The notes: generated by a model from the sequence alone, not told the origin. DNA of 64,000 nucleotides from Caulobacter sp. (GCA_029866155.1 JARWZW010000010.1:1-64000), one strand, 5' to 3'. Positions 18,513 through 27,568 are shown, counted from the stretch's first letter. Numbers and translations: made by a program.

Positions 18513-19013
18513 TCATGCAGTGGGGGCGACAGGCTTCTTGCGCCGGCCTTCGCCACCCAGGAAGACCACCCGGCGGCTCTCTTTGCCGGCACGGACCCTG
18601 GCCATCAGGTCACGATACTCTGCCGAATTGAGCGCGTCCTCGCGGGTGCCCTCGAAATAGATCGTCTCTTCCATATGCTTGAGCAGCATGTCGGCTGACC
18701 ATTTGTGGCCCGTGAACAGCACGTCGGCGATGGAGCCCAGCTTGCCGGTCAGGGGGGCGATGGTGTCGACCACCAGGATGCCAGCCATCTGGACCAGCAC
18801 CATGGGTGCGGCCTTGGCGCGAATTCCGTCCAGCAGGAGCAGCAGACCGGCCATGAGGCTGTAGATGGCGCCAGCGCCAGGCACGAGATTGAGAATGGCG
18901 TCCAGACCCACGCCCAGCGGCCCGACGCCGACGACGTTGTCCGACAGTTTCTTGGTCCGCTCGATGCTGCCGCGAATATTGTGCAGGTCGAGATGGGTCC
19001 GGGCGACAATCAT
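18513..19013 (-). CDS. DUF4112 family membrane protein (second copy)
   Basis: The 166-residue protein carries the same segments as its neighbour: SDNVVGVGPLGVGLDAILN, the PGAGAIYSLMAGLLLLLDG membrane hairpin and a late LFTGHKWSADMLLKH. A longer basic C-terminal extension ends in RRKKPVAPTA. I chose the ATG at 19011-19013, with GGAG about 10 bases upstream; the longer frame to 19130 has no family resemblance. Divergence between the two copies indicates an old duplication. Confidence 0.83.
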   Translation of the reverse strand: MIVARTHLDLHNIRGSIERTKKLSDNVVGVGPLGVGLDAILNLVPGAGAIYSLMAGLLLLLDGIRAKAAPMVLVQMAGILVVDTIAPLTGKLGSIADVLFTGHKWSADMLLKHMEETIYFEGTREDALNSAEYRDLMARVRAGKESRRVVFLGGEGRRKKPVAPTA

Positions 19014-19198
19014 CTGTTGGCTCCGCGTGCCGCAACAGCGCGTCCCGTCGGATGCGCATCCCCACTCTGCATCAAGCTGGCCATCGGATGGAAGAGCCGG
19101 CAGCCGGAATTCCCCCTTTGGTCGTGGCATGTGGCGCGGTTGCTCCCCCTGGGCGGGAACTCTCGCCGTGGCGGAGGATTGAGTCCGGACCGCAACCC

Positions 19199-19534
19199 AT
19201 GAAGGCGATGCTCGCCATGCTGATCACCACCACGCCCTTCATCGAGGGTCGACCCGTGCGCGACTACCGGGGCGCCGTCTACAGCCAGTCGATTCTCGGC
19301 TCCGATCTGGTCCTGGACCTGATGGCGGCCATCCGGGATTTCATCGCCGGCCGGTCGAAATCCTGTGAACGGGTGCTGGCCAGGACCCGGGAGGCCGCCA
19401 TGGCCAACCTTCTCCGGGAAGCCGAGAGGCTTGGGGCCAACGCCATCCTGGCCGTCGACCTTGACTACAATACCCTCGGCCCCAACGGCTCGATGATGAT
19501 GGTTTCGGTTTCGGGAACCGCCGTGGTCCTTTAG
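19199..19534 (+). CDS. YbjQ family (UPF0145) protein
   Basis: This protein of about 106-111 residues has the UPF0145 signature: an MLITTTPFIEGRPVRDYRG start, then VLARTREAAMANLLREAERL and GANAILAVDLDYNTL. The fold is called a putative heavy-metal-binding domain, but its function is not established. Possible starts are ATG 19199, 19208 and 19217; the last gives the family N-terminus and has AAGG 10 bases upstream. The stop is 10 bases before meaB. Confidence 0.82.
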   Translation: MKAMLAMLITTTPFIEGRPVRDYRGAVYSQSILGSDLVLDLMAAIRDFIAGRSKSCERVLARTREAAMANLLREAERLGANAILAVDLDYNTLGPNGSMMMVSVSGTAVVL

Positions 19535-19544
19535 AGGCAGCGGC

Positions 19545-20537
19545 GTGAAACCTCTCCTCGATCTCGATGACCTCGAACGTCGTCTCTGCGCCGGCGACCG
19601 GGCGGCCCTGGCCCGCGCCATCACCCTGGTGGAAAGCCGCCGGCAGGACCACCAGGCCCTGGCCCGGACCCTGCTGCAGCGGCTCATGCCCCGGACCGGC
19701 GGGGCCCTGCGCCTGGGGATTACCGGCGTGCCGGGGGCCGGCAAGTCGACCACCATCGAGGCCTTCGGCTGCAACCTGACGGCCCTGGGTCATCAGGTGG
19801 CGGTCCTGGCGGTCGATCCCTCTTCTACGCGGCATGGCGGCTCCATCCTGGGCGACAAGACCCGCATGGAACGACTGGCCTCAGACCCAGCGGCCTATAT
19901 CCGCCCTTCGCCGTCCGGGGGGGAACTGGGCGGGGTGGCGCGCAAGACGCGGGAAGCCATCCTGCTCTGTGAGGCGGCGGGCTTTGATGTGGTGATTGTC
20001 GAGACGGTCGGGGTGGGCCAGTCCGAAACCGTGGTGTCGGACATGGTCGACCTGTTCATGGCCATCCTGATTCCAGGAGGCGGCGATGAGCTTCAGGGGA
20101 TCAAGAAGGGCCTGATCGAGATCGCCGACCTGATCCTCATCAACAAGGCGGACACCGACCCGGCCCGGGCCGAGCGATCCGCCCGCGAGTACCGCAATGC
20201 GCTCCATATCCTGACGCCCGCCCATCCGGACTGGACGCCGCCTGTCCTGACGGCCTCGGGACTGGCCAACCAGGGCCTGGACCAGCTCTGGAGACAGATC
20301 CGGCGACACCGTGAGGTCATGACCGCCAATGGCGCCCGGCAGGCCCGGCGCGCGGACCAGAACACCCGCTGGATGTGGGCCATGGTCCGGGACCGGCTGG
20401 AGATCTCCTTCCGGACCGATCCGGGAGTGGCCAGCCTGTCTCCCGACCTTGAGCTGGCGGTGCGACAGGGCAGGACCCCGGCTTCCGCAGCTGCCGATCA
20501 GCTTCTGGCCGCCTTCGGACTGGACCAGGGCGGCTGA
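19545..20537 (+). CDS. meaB: Methylmalonyl-CoA mutase-associated GTPase MeaB
   Basis: MeaB is the G-protein chaperone that protects and reloads adenosylcobalamin in methylmalonyl-CoA mutase. The 330 residues show a P-loop GVPGAGKST at 61-69, VLAVDPSST, GDKTRM, the ETVGVGQSE switch region and an NKAD guanine-specificity motif. A C-terminal dimerisation helix region follows. The start is GTG 19545 with AGAGG upstream. Its partner genes mutA and mutB are 3.2 kb upstream on the same strand. Confidence 0.95.
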   Translation: MKPLLDLDDLERRLCAGDRAALARAITLVESRRQDHQALARTLLQRLMPRTGGALRLGITGVPGAGKSTTIEAFGCNLTALGHQVAVLAVDPSSTRHGGSILGDKTRMERLASDPAAYIRPSPSGGELGGVARKTREAILLCEAAGFDVVIVETVGVGQSETVVSDMVDLFMAILIPGGGDELQGIKKGLIEIADLILINKADTDPARAERSAREYRNALHILTPAHPDWTPPVLTASGLANQGLDQLWRQIRRHREVMTANGARQARRADQNTRWMWAMVRDRLEISFRTDPGVASLSPDLELAVRQGRTPASAAADQLLAAFGLDQGG

Positions 20538-20552
20538 GCCGGCCCTGTGGGA

Positions 20553-21155
20553 CTATTGATCCGCCAGGGCCCGGGCCTGGGCGACCCAGGCGTCGCGATC
20601 AATCCTGCCCATCAGCTTCATCTCGCTATCCATGACGGCGATCTGCCCGGCAGTGAGGGCGGCGATCTGGGCGAAGCGGGTAACGCCCCGCTCGGCCAGC
20701 CTCTGGGCAAGCCTGGCGCCGATACCACCGAGCAGGGTCAAATCATCCATGGGCTCAAGGACAGGAGCGACTGGAGGCGGGACCGCCTGGTCCGGCAGTT
20801 GCGCCTCAAGGCCCGCGTCCAAGGCCACGAACATCACCGGGGCCTCAACCACCGGATCGAAGACCACAGCGACCGACTCCGGCTCTACCGGCCCGGCCAT
20901 GGGCTCCGCCTCCGGCAATGTCGCCACGAAAGCCAGGACCGGCTCCACCATGGCCGGCTCGGGCGGCGCCTTGAGGCGGGGCATTTCCAGAACCGGCATG
21001 GAGGGCCTCATCCAGCGCGTCGCCCAGTAAGAGGCCACCCCCATCATGGCGGCGGCTCCGATCATCATCCAGAGCGGCGAGGCGGCGCCGATCGGCAGCC
21101 GCAGCGCCTTTTCGACGTCGGGAGACAGAAGAGCAGGCGAGGTCGCAAGAGTCAT
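20553..21155 (-). CDS. Membrane-anchored helix-hairpin-helix protein
   Basis: The 200-residue product starts MTLATSPALL. It has one hydrophobic segment at about residues 25-48 (MMIGAAAMMGVASYWATRW), a Pro/Glu/Ala-rich acidic linker, and a C-terminal domain of about 60 residues. That domain has DLTLLGGIGARLAQRLAERG and FAQIAALTAGQIA, a helix-hairpin-helix of the COG3743 type often labelled flap-endonuclease-like or phasin-associated. ATG 21153-21155 has GGAG upstream; the longer frame to 21395 overlaps rlmJ and is not credible. It converges with meaB. DNA or RNA binding is inference. Confidence 0.68.
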   Translation of the reverse strand: MTLATSPALLSPDVEKALRLPIGAASPLWMMIGAAAMMGVASYWATRWMRPSMPVLEMPRLKAPPEPAMVEPVLAFVATLPEAEPMAGPVEPESVAVVFDPVVEAPVMFVALDAGLEAQLPDQAVPPPVAPVLEPMDDLTLLGGIGARLAQRLAERGVTRFAQIAALTAGQIAVMDSEMKLMGRIDRDAWVAQARALADQ

Positions 21156-21181
21156 GGCGGGATCACTCCGGGCGTAAATTG

Positions 21182-21190
21182 TGCAATGCA
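21182..21190. promoter_or_regulatory. TGCAATGCA dyad upstream of the helix-hairpin-helix gene
   Basis: TGCAATGCA lies 26 bases before the start codon inside an AT-rich patch (TTGTGCAATGCAACAT). It has the TGC-N3-GCA form also seen at 2582 and 2648 and resembles PhaR-type sites upstream of phasins. The regulator itself is not encoded in this window. Confidence 0.35.
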
Positions 21191-21229
21191 ACATAACACA
21201 GGGAAATTCGCCTCGCACTTGCGAAATGA

Positions 21230-22054
21230 TCAGCCCTCCAATCGCCAGACCTCGCCCCGCCCCCGCCCCTCGCCCAACCTGGCGACCCATTCGCAGACCT
21301 GTCCGAGCGGTCCTTCGAGACCGGCCGGCGCGCCGGCGATGACCAGGGCGCAACCATTCATCTTCATGGGGTTGTCCAGGGGGCGAAGCCGGCATTCGGC
21401 CACCAGGGCGCCCGGCGCAATCGGCTCGATCGCCCTGGCGAAGGCGTCCAGGGTTTCCAGGTCCTTGAGCGGCAGCCAGGCGGCGATACAGGCCCCCGGA
21501 TTGGCCGGCAGAAGATCCGACATCACCGCGGCGATCCGGGCGTAGTCGTCTGCCCGCTCGAAAGGCGGATCGATCAGGACAAACAGCCGCCTTGCGAGCA
21601 GCCCCTCGGTCACCGCCACCCCATAACCATCGGCCTGGCGCGCCTCGGCCCCGGCGAAGGGAGCCAGGGTCCGGGCCAGGGTGGCGCCGTCATCCTCGCG
21701 CAGTTCACAGGCCAGGTAGCGATCCCGGGGCCGCAGGCGCCCCGCGATCAGGCTGGGGGAACCGGGATAGAACCGGACATCGCCATCCGGATTTCCGGCC
21801 CGGACGGACTGTTTCAGGGCCTGGAATGGCTGAGGCGCCTCAGGATCGCCCATCAGACGGAAGATGCCCTGGGCCGCCTCTCCGGTGCGCCGGGAGAGCT
21901 CGCCTGTCAGGTCATAGCCGCCGGCCCCGGCATGGGTGTCGATGATGGTCAGGGGCGCGGGATCAGCGGCAAGCGCGTCGAGCAACAGGGTCAGTCCGGC
22001 ATGCTTGACCAGGTCAGCGAAGTTTCCGGCGTGAAAGGCGTGACGGTAATTCAT
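21230..22054 (-). CDS. rlmJ: 23S rRNA (adenine(2030)-N6)-methyltransferase RlmJ
   Basis: The 274-residue SAM-dependent enzyme methylates A2030 of 23S rRNA. It begins MNYRHAFHAGNFADLVKH, the family hallmark. It has a SAM site in IIDTHAGAGGYDL and the N6-methyltransferase catalytic motif LIDPPFE. ATG 22052-22054 is preceded by GGGCC. It diverges from the LLM oxidoreductase across 188 bases. Confidence 0.95.
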   Translation of the reverse strand: MNYRHAFHAGNFADLVKHAGLTLLLDALAADPAPLTIIDTHAGAGGYDLTGELSRRTGEAAQGIFRLMGDPEAPQPFQALKQSVRAGNPDGDVRFYPGSPSLIAGRLRPRDRYLACELREDDGATLARTLAPFAGAEARQADGYGVAVTEGLLARRLFVLIDPPFERADDYARIAAVMSDLLPANPGACIAAWLPLKDLETLDAFARAIEPIAPGALVAECRLRPLDNPMKMNGCALVIAGAPAGLEGPLGQVCEWVARLGEGRGRGEVWRLEG

Positions 22055-22242
22055 GGCCCAGCCCGCCTAGACCATTTTCCAAACCGGGGGAAACGACGAA
22101 CAGCCAGAACCCACGGACAGGCCTTGCGAGCGGCGCTTGCCGGGCGGCCGACGCATTCCGCCAAGTCACCCTTCTCATCCTGAAAACCACGACTAGACTG
22201 AACGGCAATAACCAAGCCCAATGTCCTGGGAGGGACCCCATC

Positions 22243-23457
22243 ATGGCCGGCGCAAAGATGCGTTTCGGGGCGTTCATCGCCCCCTTTCATCCCCTTCGCG
22301 AGAACCCCACCCTCGCCCTGGAGCGGGATATCGAGCTGGTCCAGCATATGGACCGTCTGGGCTTCGACGAGGCCTGGATCGGCGAGCATCACTCTGCCGG
22401 CTATGAACTGATCGCCAGCCCTGAACTGTTCATTGCGACCGTTGCGGAACGCACCCGCCACATCCGGCTGGGGACGGGGGTTTCCTCCCTGCCCTATCAT
22501 CATCCCCTGATGCTGGCCGACCGCATCAACCAGCTGGACCACATCACCCGCGGAAGGACCATGTTCGGCGTCGGCCCCGGCGCCCTGCCGTCGGACGCCT
22601 TCATGATGGGGATCCCGGTCAGCACCCAGCGGGACCGCATGGACGAGGCCATCGATGTCCTGATCCCGCTGTTGCGCGGTGAGACCGTGACGAAAAAGAC
22701 CGACTGGTTCGAGCTCAACGAAGCGCGCCTGCAGATGACGCCCTTTTCCCGGCCGCATGTCGATATCTGCGTCGCCAGCCAGGTGTCGCCCACAGGCGCC
22801 CTGGCCGCGGGCAAGCATGGCGTCGGCCTGCTGAGCATCGGCGCCACCCAGAGCGGCGGTTTCAACGCCCTGTCCTCCAACTGGACGATCGCCGAGGAAA
22901 GCGCCCGGGACAATGGCCAGGTCATGGACCGCAGCCAGTGGCGTCTGGTCGGTCCCGTCCACATCGCCGAGTCCCGCGAACAGGCCCGGGCGGATGTCCG
23001 GTTCGGTCTGGAAGACTGGCTCTACTACTTCCGTGAAGTCGCGGCCCTGCCCCTGGCGCCGTCCGACGGTACAGACCCGGTGGACGCCCTGATCGCATCC
23101 GGCATGGCCGTCATCGGCACGCCGGACGACGCGATCGCCCAGATCGAGCGGCTTCAGGTTCAATCGGGCGGGTTTGGCGCCTTTCTCTGCATGGACCACA
23201 ACTGGGCCCCCTGGGAGGCCAAGAAGAAGTCCTACGAAATGCTGGCCCGCTATGTGGCGCCGCGCTTCCAGGACCTGAACGTCAACCGCGAGGCGTCTCT
23301 GGAATGGGCCGCGACCAATCGCCCCCGCTTCATCGGCGAGGCCATGGCGGCGGTCGGCACCCGTGTGGCACAGCATATCCAGAACAAGGGCACGGACAAT
23401 ATCCGGCCGGAAATCCTGGAAGCCATGGGCATGGCCAGCAAGCCTGCGGCAGAATAG
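22243..23457 (+). CDS. LLM-class flavin-dependent oxidoreductase
   Basis: The 404-residue bacterial-luciferase-like TIM barrel has KMRFGAFIAPFHPLRENPT at the start, the DEAWIGEHHSAGYE active-site His pair, RIRLGTGVSSLPYHHP-type strands and GVGPGALPSDAFMMG. A C-terminal extension beyond residue 350 matches limonene-1,2-monooxygenase-like members. It should use reduced flavin for a monooxygenation. ATG 22243 follows GGGAGGGACC. The terminator at 23503-23531 closes this transcript. It may belong functionally to the catabolic cluster that follows, but no direct link is visible. Confidence 0.87.
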   Translation: MAGAKMRFGAFIAPFHPLRENPTLALERDIELVQHMDRLGFDEAWIGEHHSAGYELIASPELFIATVAERTRHIRLGTGVSSLPYHHPLMLADRINQLDHITRGRTMFGVGPGALPSDAFMMGIPVSTQRDRMDEAIDVLIPLLRGETVTKKTDWFELNEARLQMTPFSRPHVDICVASQVSPTGALAAGKHGVGLLSIGATQSGGFNALSSNWTIAEESARDNGQVMDRSQWRLVGPVHIAESREQARADVRFGLEDWLYYFREVAALPLAPSDGTDPVDALIASGMAVIGTPDDAIAQIERLQVQSGGFGAFLCMDHNWAPWEAKKKSYEMLARYVAPRFQDLNVNREASLEWAATNRPRFIGEAMAAVGTRVAQHIQNKGTDNIRPEILEAMGMASKPAAE

Positions 23458-23502
23458 CGCCGGGCTGCCAGGGTCAGAGGCCCAGGCATCACTGGACAGA
23501 AA

Positions 23503-23531
23503 GCGCTCCGGCCAGTCCGGAGCGCCTTTTT
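23503..23531. terminator. Bidirectional rho-independent terminator
   Basis: A 9-bp perfect stem (23503-23511 with 23517-23525) and a 5-base loop are followed by five T (23527-23531) on the plus strand. On the minus strand the stem is followed by TTTCTGTCC. It sits between the convergent LLM and alcohol dehydrogenase genes. Confidence 0.88.
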
Positions 23532-23537
23532 GTGACG

Positions 23538-24614
23538 TCAGGCCAGGGTCGGATCGACCATAATCTTCACATGCATCTCGGGGTCGCCCAAGGCGACAAA
23601 GGCGTCGGCAACGCCGTCCAGCCCGACGGTTCCGGTGATCAGGGGGGCGACATCCAGCCGTCCTTCGGCGATGTCGGACAGGGTCGCGGCGAATTCCTCG
23701 GGCGTGTAGCCGAGAACAAACTTCATATCGAGTTGCTTGTTGATCGCCAGGGACGGCTCGATCTTGTCCGCCTCCATGCAGACACCCGCGACAAGAATCT
23801 GCGAGCCGGGCGGGCATCCCTCGATACAGGCCTGCAGAACGCCGGGAGCGCCGACGCACTCGAAGACCACCGACTTGCCCTTGAGCTGTCCGGTCATGCG
23901 GGCAATCGAATGGCCGGCCAGGGTGTTGGGAACGCCAAAATCGCTCCAGCGGTCATGCGGTGAGCCATCCGCCGGATTGACCACCAGGTCCGCGCCAAGC
24001 TTTTCGGCCATGCGCCGGCGGGCGGCCGAGAAGTCGGCGGCGATAACAGGGCCATGTCCCTTCAGCTTCAAGGCGGCGATGATCGCCAGACCGACAGGGC
24101 CACAGCCGATCACCAGACAGACGCTGCCCGGTTCCACCGCAGCCTCGGCCACGGCATGGGCGCCGACGGCCATGGGTTCGGTCATGGCCGCCAGGGGAGT
24201 GGCGAGACCGTTGGGAACCTCCAGAAGCATGGCCTCGGTGAGGATCATCCTTTCGGCGTAACCGCCCGGATAGGTGTTGGAATAGCCCACAGCCTCGAAG
24301 CCGGCGGCGCTGATGTTGACGGGAATACTGACAACCCGGGCGCCCGGCTTGAAACGGCCCCCGCCCGGGCCATGATCGAGAATCTCGGCGCAGAATTCAT
24401 GGCCGAAGACGATGTCCTGGGCGGGATTGAGCCGGTCGCCGCCGCCGGCGCGTCGGGTCATGTCCACCATATGGTCCAGGTGATGCAGGGCGTGCAGGTC
24501 AGAGCCGCAGATGCCGCAAGCCAGGGTGCGGACCAGGGTCTGGCCGGGGCCCGGCTCCAGATCAGCGATCTCGTCGCAGATGAGCTTTCCTGAACGTCGG
24601 ACTACGGCCCGCAT
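23538..24614 (-). CDS. Zinc-dependent medium-chain alcohol dehydrogenase
   Basis: The 358-residue MDR protein has catalytic-zinc residues Cys36 (CGICGSDLH) and His72-Glu73 (GHEFC), and a Rossmann site in VIGCGPVGLAIIAALKL. The usual four-cysteine structural-zinc lobe is absent: there is no Cys in the stretch after GHEFC up to residue 120. It probably oxidises a secondary alcohol or polyol with NAD(P)+. A strong ribosome site GGGAGAGA precedes ATG 24612-24614. It is last in the minus-strand cluster, 127 bases after the aminotransferase. Confidence 0.87.
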   Translation of the reverse strand: MRAVVRRSGKLICDEIADLEPGPGQTLVRTLACGICGSDLHALHHLDHMVDMTRRAGGGDRLNPAQDIVFGHEFCAEILDHGPGGGRFKPGARVVSIPVNISAAGFEAVGYSNTYPGGYAERMILTEAMLLEVPNGLATPLAAMTEPMAVGAHAVAEAAVEPGSVCLVIGCGPVGLAIIAALKLKGHGPVIAADFSAARRRMAEKLGADLVVNPADGSPHDRWSDFGVPNTLAGHSIARMTGQLKGKSVVFECVGAPGVLQACIEGCPPGSQILVAGVCMEADKIEPSLAINKQLDMKFVLGYTPEEFAATLSDIAEGRLDVAPLITGTVGLDGVADAFVALGDPEMHVKIMVDPTLA

Positions 24615-24741
24615 TATGATCTCTCCCTTTTCCGCTCTTTGGGCGGTTGTCAGGGACGATAGCGAAGGATCGGCCGGCGGGAAGTCTGTCCTAGCGGAAG
24701 CCGGCCCGGAAACTGGATGGGAACCTGGCCGCGGATCGCCG

Positions 24742-25965
24742 TCAGGTCATCCGGCCGATCAGGCTGGCCAGCCGCCGGACACCTTCCTGGATCTGCGGAT
24801 CCGAAGGCATGGAATAGCTGAGCCGGATCGTGTCGGTGGCCGCTACCTCGGCGAAGAAGGGCTCGCCCGGCACGAAGGCTACTCTTTCCTCGGCCAGGGC
24901 GCGCTCGAGCAGGGTCTTGCCATCCATCCCTTCAGGCAGCTGGACCCAGACGAACATCCCGCCCTGGGGATGGCTCCAGGTCACGCCCTCCGGCATGTAG
25001 GTCTCGAGCGCCGCCAGCAGGACGCCTGCCTTGGCTCCATAGGCAGTGCGGAGGCGGCCAAGGTGCTGGTCGTATCCTTCACTCACCGACCTGTGAGCGA
25101 CCATCTGGTTGATGGTCGAGACATGGAGATCGCAGCCCTGCTTGAGGAGCACCAGCTTTTCGATCACCGGCTGGGGACCGCAGACCCAGCCGATCCTGAG
25201 CGCCGGGGTCAGGGTCTTGGAGAAGGTGCCGCAATAGAGGGTGCGGACCTGTTCGATGGAGCCCCGCCTGACGATATCCAGGGACAGCAGCGTCGGCAAG
25301 GCCTCGCCGCTGAACCGCAGGTCGCGATAGGCGGCATCCTCGATAAGCGTGATATCCAGTCTGTCCGCCAGGTCGAGGAGTGCGGTCCGCTCGTCCCGGG
25401 TCAGGCTCTGGCCGGTGGGATTGGCGAAGTCCGGCACGAAATAGCCGACAGCCCCCGCCGCCCGAGCGTCGAAGATTGGATCCGGTTCGGCGGACAGGAC
25501 GCCATCAGACAGGTCAAGATAGGCCGGCTGATAGGCATTAAAGGCCTGGAGGGCGCCGAGATAGGTCGGCCTTCCGGTCAGGACCGTGTCTCCATCGCTC
25601 AGCAGCAGCTTGCCAAGCAGGTCCAGGGCCTGCTGCGAACCGGCGGTCATCATGATGTTGCGCTCGTCGCAGGGCATGCCGTCGCGGGTCATCCGCTCGG
25701 CGATCCACTGGCGCAGGGGCAGATAACCCTCGCTGACGGAATACTGCAGAGCCTGGGCCGCGAGGACCGGGTCCGTAAGGATCTGCCGATAGCCAGCCTC
25801 GATCCGGTCGGTCGGAAACAGCGCCGGGTCAGGAATCCCGCCAGCGAAGGACAGGATGTCGGGCTGGTCAAGCAGCTTGAGCAGCTCGCGAATTTCGCTG
25901 GCCCTTACCCGGGACATGCGATTGCTGAAGCGCGTTGACCAGTCTGGAGCGGTGGAATCGGTCAT
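24742..25965 (-). CDS. PLP-dependent aminotransferase (class I/II, 2-aminoadipate type)
   Basis: The product is about 407 residues. Motifs are ILSFAGGIPDPALFP, the MTAGSQQALDLLGKLL cofactor region, YFVPDFANPTGQ, IEDAAYRDLRFSGE and the Schiff-base lysine in GTFSKTLTPALRIGW. These are typical of LysN or MocR-like fold-I aminotransferases without the GntR domain. The ATG at 25963-25965 begins 10 bases after the upstream FAD oxidoreductase stop; the frame to 25998 would overlap it. In this cluster it may transaminate an amino-acid intermediate (inference). Confidence 0.88.
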   Translation of the reverse strand: MTDSTAPDWSTRFSNRMSRVRASEIRELLKLLDQPDILSFAGGIPDPALFPTDRIEAGYRQILTDPVLAAQALQYSVSEGYLPLRQWIAERMTRDGMPCDERNIMMTAGSQQALDLLGKLLLSDGDTVLTGRPTYLGALQAFNAYQPAYLDLSDGVLSAEPDPIFDARAAGAVGYFVPDFANPTGQSLTRDERTALLDLADRLDITLIEDAAYRDLRFSGEALPTLLSLDIVRRGSIEQVRTLYCGTFSKTLTPALRIGWVCGPQPVIEKLVLLKQGCDLHVSTINQMVAHRSVSEGYDQHLGRLRTAYGAKAGVLLAALETYMPEGVTWSHPQGGMFVWVQLPEGMDGKTLLERALAEERVAFVPGEPFFAEVAATDTIRLSYSMPSDPQIQEGVRRLASLIGRMT

Positions 25966-25975
25966 GGAACTGATT

Positions 25976-27568
25976 TCAGAATGCGCGCCGCCGGGCATCC
26001 TTCAGGATTTCCCGTGCAGCATTGTGGCCCGGCGCACCGGTGACGCCGCCACCCGGATGGGTCCCGGCCCCGCACATGTAGAGGCCCTTGATCGGCGCCC
26101 GGTGGGCCCCGTGCCCCAGGACCGGCCGCGCCGAAAACATCTGGTCGATGGTCAGGGCCCCATGGAAGATATCGCCCCCGACGAGGCCAAAATCGCGCTC
26201 GAGGTCGAGCGGGCTCTTGATCTGCCGCCCCAGAACCGAGGCCTTGAAGCCGGGCGCCCAGCGGTCGACGGTGTCGATCATCAGATCGGCGACCTCTTCA
26301 CGATGGTCATCCCAGGACCGGCCGCCGGAGAGCACAGGCTGCACATGCTGGCAGAACAGGCTGGCGACATGCTGGCCTGAGGGGCTGAGACTGTCATCCA
26401 GCGTCGATGGAATGAGCATCTCGACGATGGGCTCCCTGGACCAGCCATGGGTGCGGGCGTCGATATAGGCCCGTTCCATATAGGCCAGGCTGGGGGCCAT
26501 GATGATGCCGGCGGTCATGTGATCGCCGTTCTGCGGCAGACAAGTGAAGCTGGGCAGCTGGCTGAGGGCGACATTCATCCGGAATGTGCCGGAGCCGGAC
26601 CGGTAACGCCGGATCCGTTCATTGAAGTCGACCGACAGCAGGGCCGGATCCACCAGCTTCTCGAACAGCAGCTGGGGATGGATGTTGGACACGACGGCCC
26701 TGGCCCTCAGGGTTTCGCCCGTATCGGTCACGACACCCACAGCCCGGCCGCCTTCTGTCAGCACCTGTGCGACTCCCACACCAGTGCGGATCTCCACACC
26801 CTTTTCGACGCAGGCGCGGCCCATGGCCTGGGTGATGGCGCCCATGCCGCCGATGGCATGCCCCCAGGCGCCCTTGTTGCCGTTCACCTCGCCGAACACA
26901 TGGTGAAGCAGCACATAGGCCGACCCGCCCGCATAGGGAGATGCGTAGTTGCCGACAATGCCGTCAAAGCCCAGCACCGCCTTGATCGGATCGCTTTCGA
27001 ACCATCCGTCCAGCCAGTCTCCAGCCGATTGCGAGAACAACGCCAGAAGGTCCCGCCGCGCCGTGGTGTCGAGGCTGGAGATCCGCTTGCCAAGAGTCGC
27101 GCTCTTGAGCAGTTCCGGCAGGGCGGTGATCAGCCCGCCCTCGACCATGTCCGGCGGAGTCTGGAGAACGATGTCTCGCAGAACGTCGGCAATGACATCC
27201 AGGCGATGGTTGTAGGCGTCGAGTTGATCGGCGTCCTTCTGGGAGAACCTGGCCACCTCGGCCTTGGTGCGGCCATCGCCGGTCACCAGATAGTCACCGT
27301 CCAGCGGCAGGAAGTTGGAGGCCTTGCGCTCGACGACCGTCAGGCCATGACGCGGCAGGTCCATATCGCGGATGACCTTGGGATTGAGCAGCGAGACAGT
27401 GTAGGCCGCCACACTGTTGCGGAACCCCGGGTGAAACTCCTCGGTGACCGCAGCGCCGCCGACAACTGTCCGGCGTTCGAGGATGGTCACCTTCAGGCCG
27501 GCGCTGGCCAGATAATGTGCGCAGGTCAGGCCGTTATGGCCGCCGCCGATGATCAGAATGTCGCTCAT
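25976..27568 (-). CDS. FAD-dependent oxidoreductase, phytoene-desaturase-like (COG1233)
   Basis: The 530-residue flavoprotein begins with the dinucleotide fold ILIIGGGHNGLTCAHYL and EERR-type second strand (ILERRTVVGG). It has the internal AGGSAYVLLHHVFGEVNG and a C-terminal GLYMCGAGTHPGGGVTG FAD-binding segment. The closest subgroup by eye is PYROXD2-like rather than carotenoid CrtI. No other carotenoid genes are nearby, so carotenoid synthesis is unlikely. It overlaps the ligase stop by 4 bases, so the two are translationally coupled. The substrate is unknown. Confidence 0.85.
   Translation of the reverse strand: MSDILIIGGGHNGLTCAHYLASAGLKVTILERRTVVGGAAVTEEFHPGFRNSVAAYTVSLLNPKVIRDMDLPRHGLTVVERKASNFLPLDGDYLVTGDGRTKAEVARFSQKDADQLDAYNHRLDVIADVLRDIVLQTPPDMVEGGLITALPELLKSATLGKRISSLDTTARRDLLALFSQSAGDWLDGWFESDPIKAVLGFDGIVGNYASPYAGGSAYVLLHHVFGEVNGNKGAWGHAIGGMGAITQAMGRACVEKGVEIRTGVGVAQVLTEGGRAVGVVTDTGETLRARAVVSNIHPQLLFEKLVDPALLSVDFNERIRRYRSGSGTFRMNVALSQLPSFTCLPQNGDHMTAGIIMAPSLAYMERAYIDARTHGWSREPIVEMLIPSTLDDSLSPSGQHVASLFCQHVQPVLSGGRSWDDHREEVADLMIDTVDRWAPGFKASVLGRQIKSPLDLERDFGLVGGDIFHGALTIDQMFSARPVLGHGAHRAPIKGLYMCGAGTHPGGGVTGAPGHNAAREILKDARRRAF

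Noticed and set aside
22051-23859. 602-residue minus-strand frame opposite the LLM oxidoreductase
   Set aside because: It crosses the oxidoreductase gene, the terminator and part of the next gene, with no motif.
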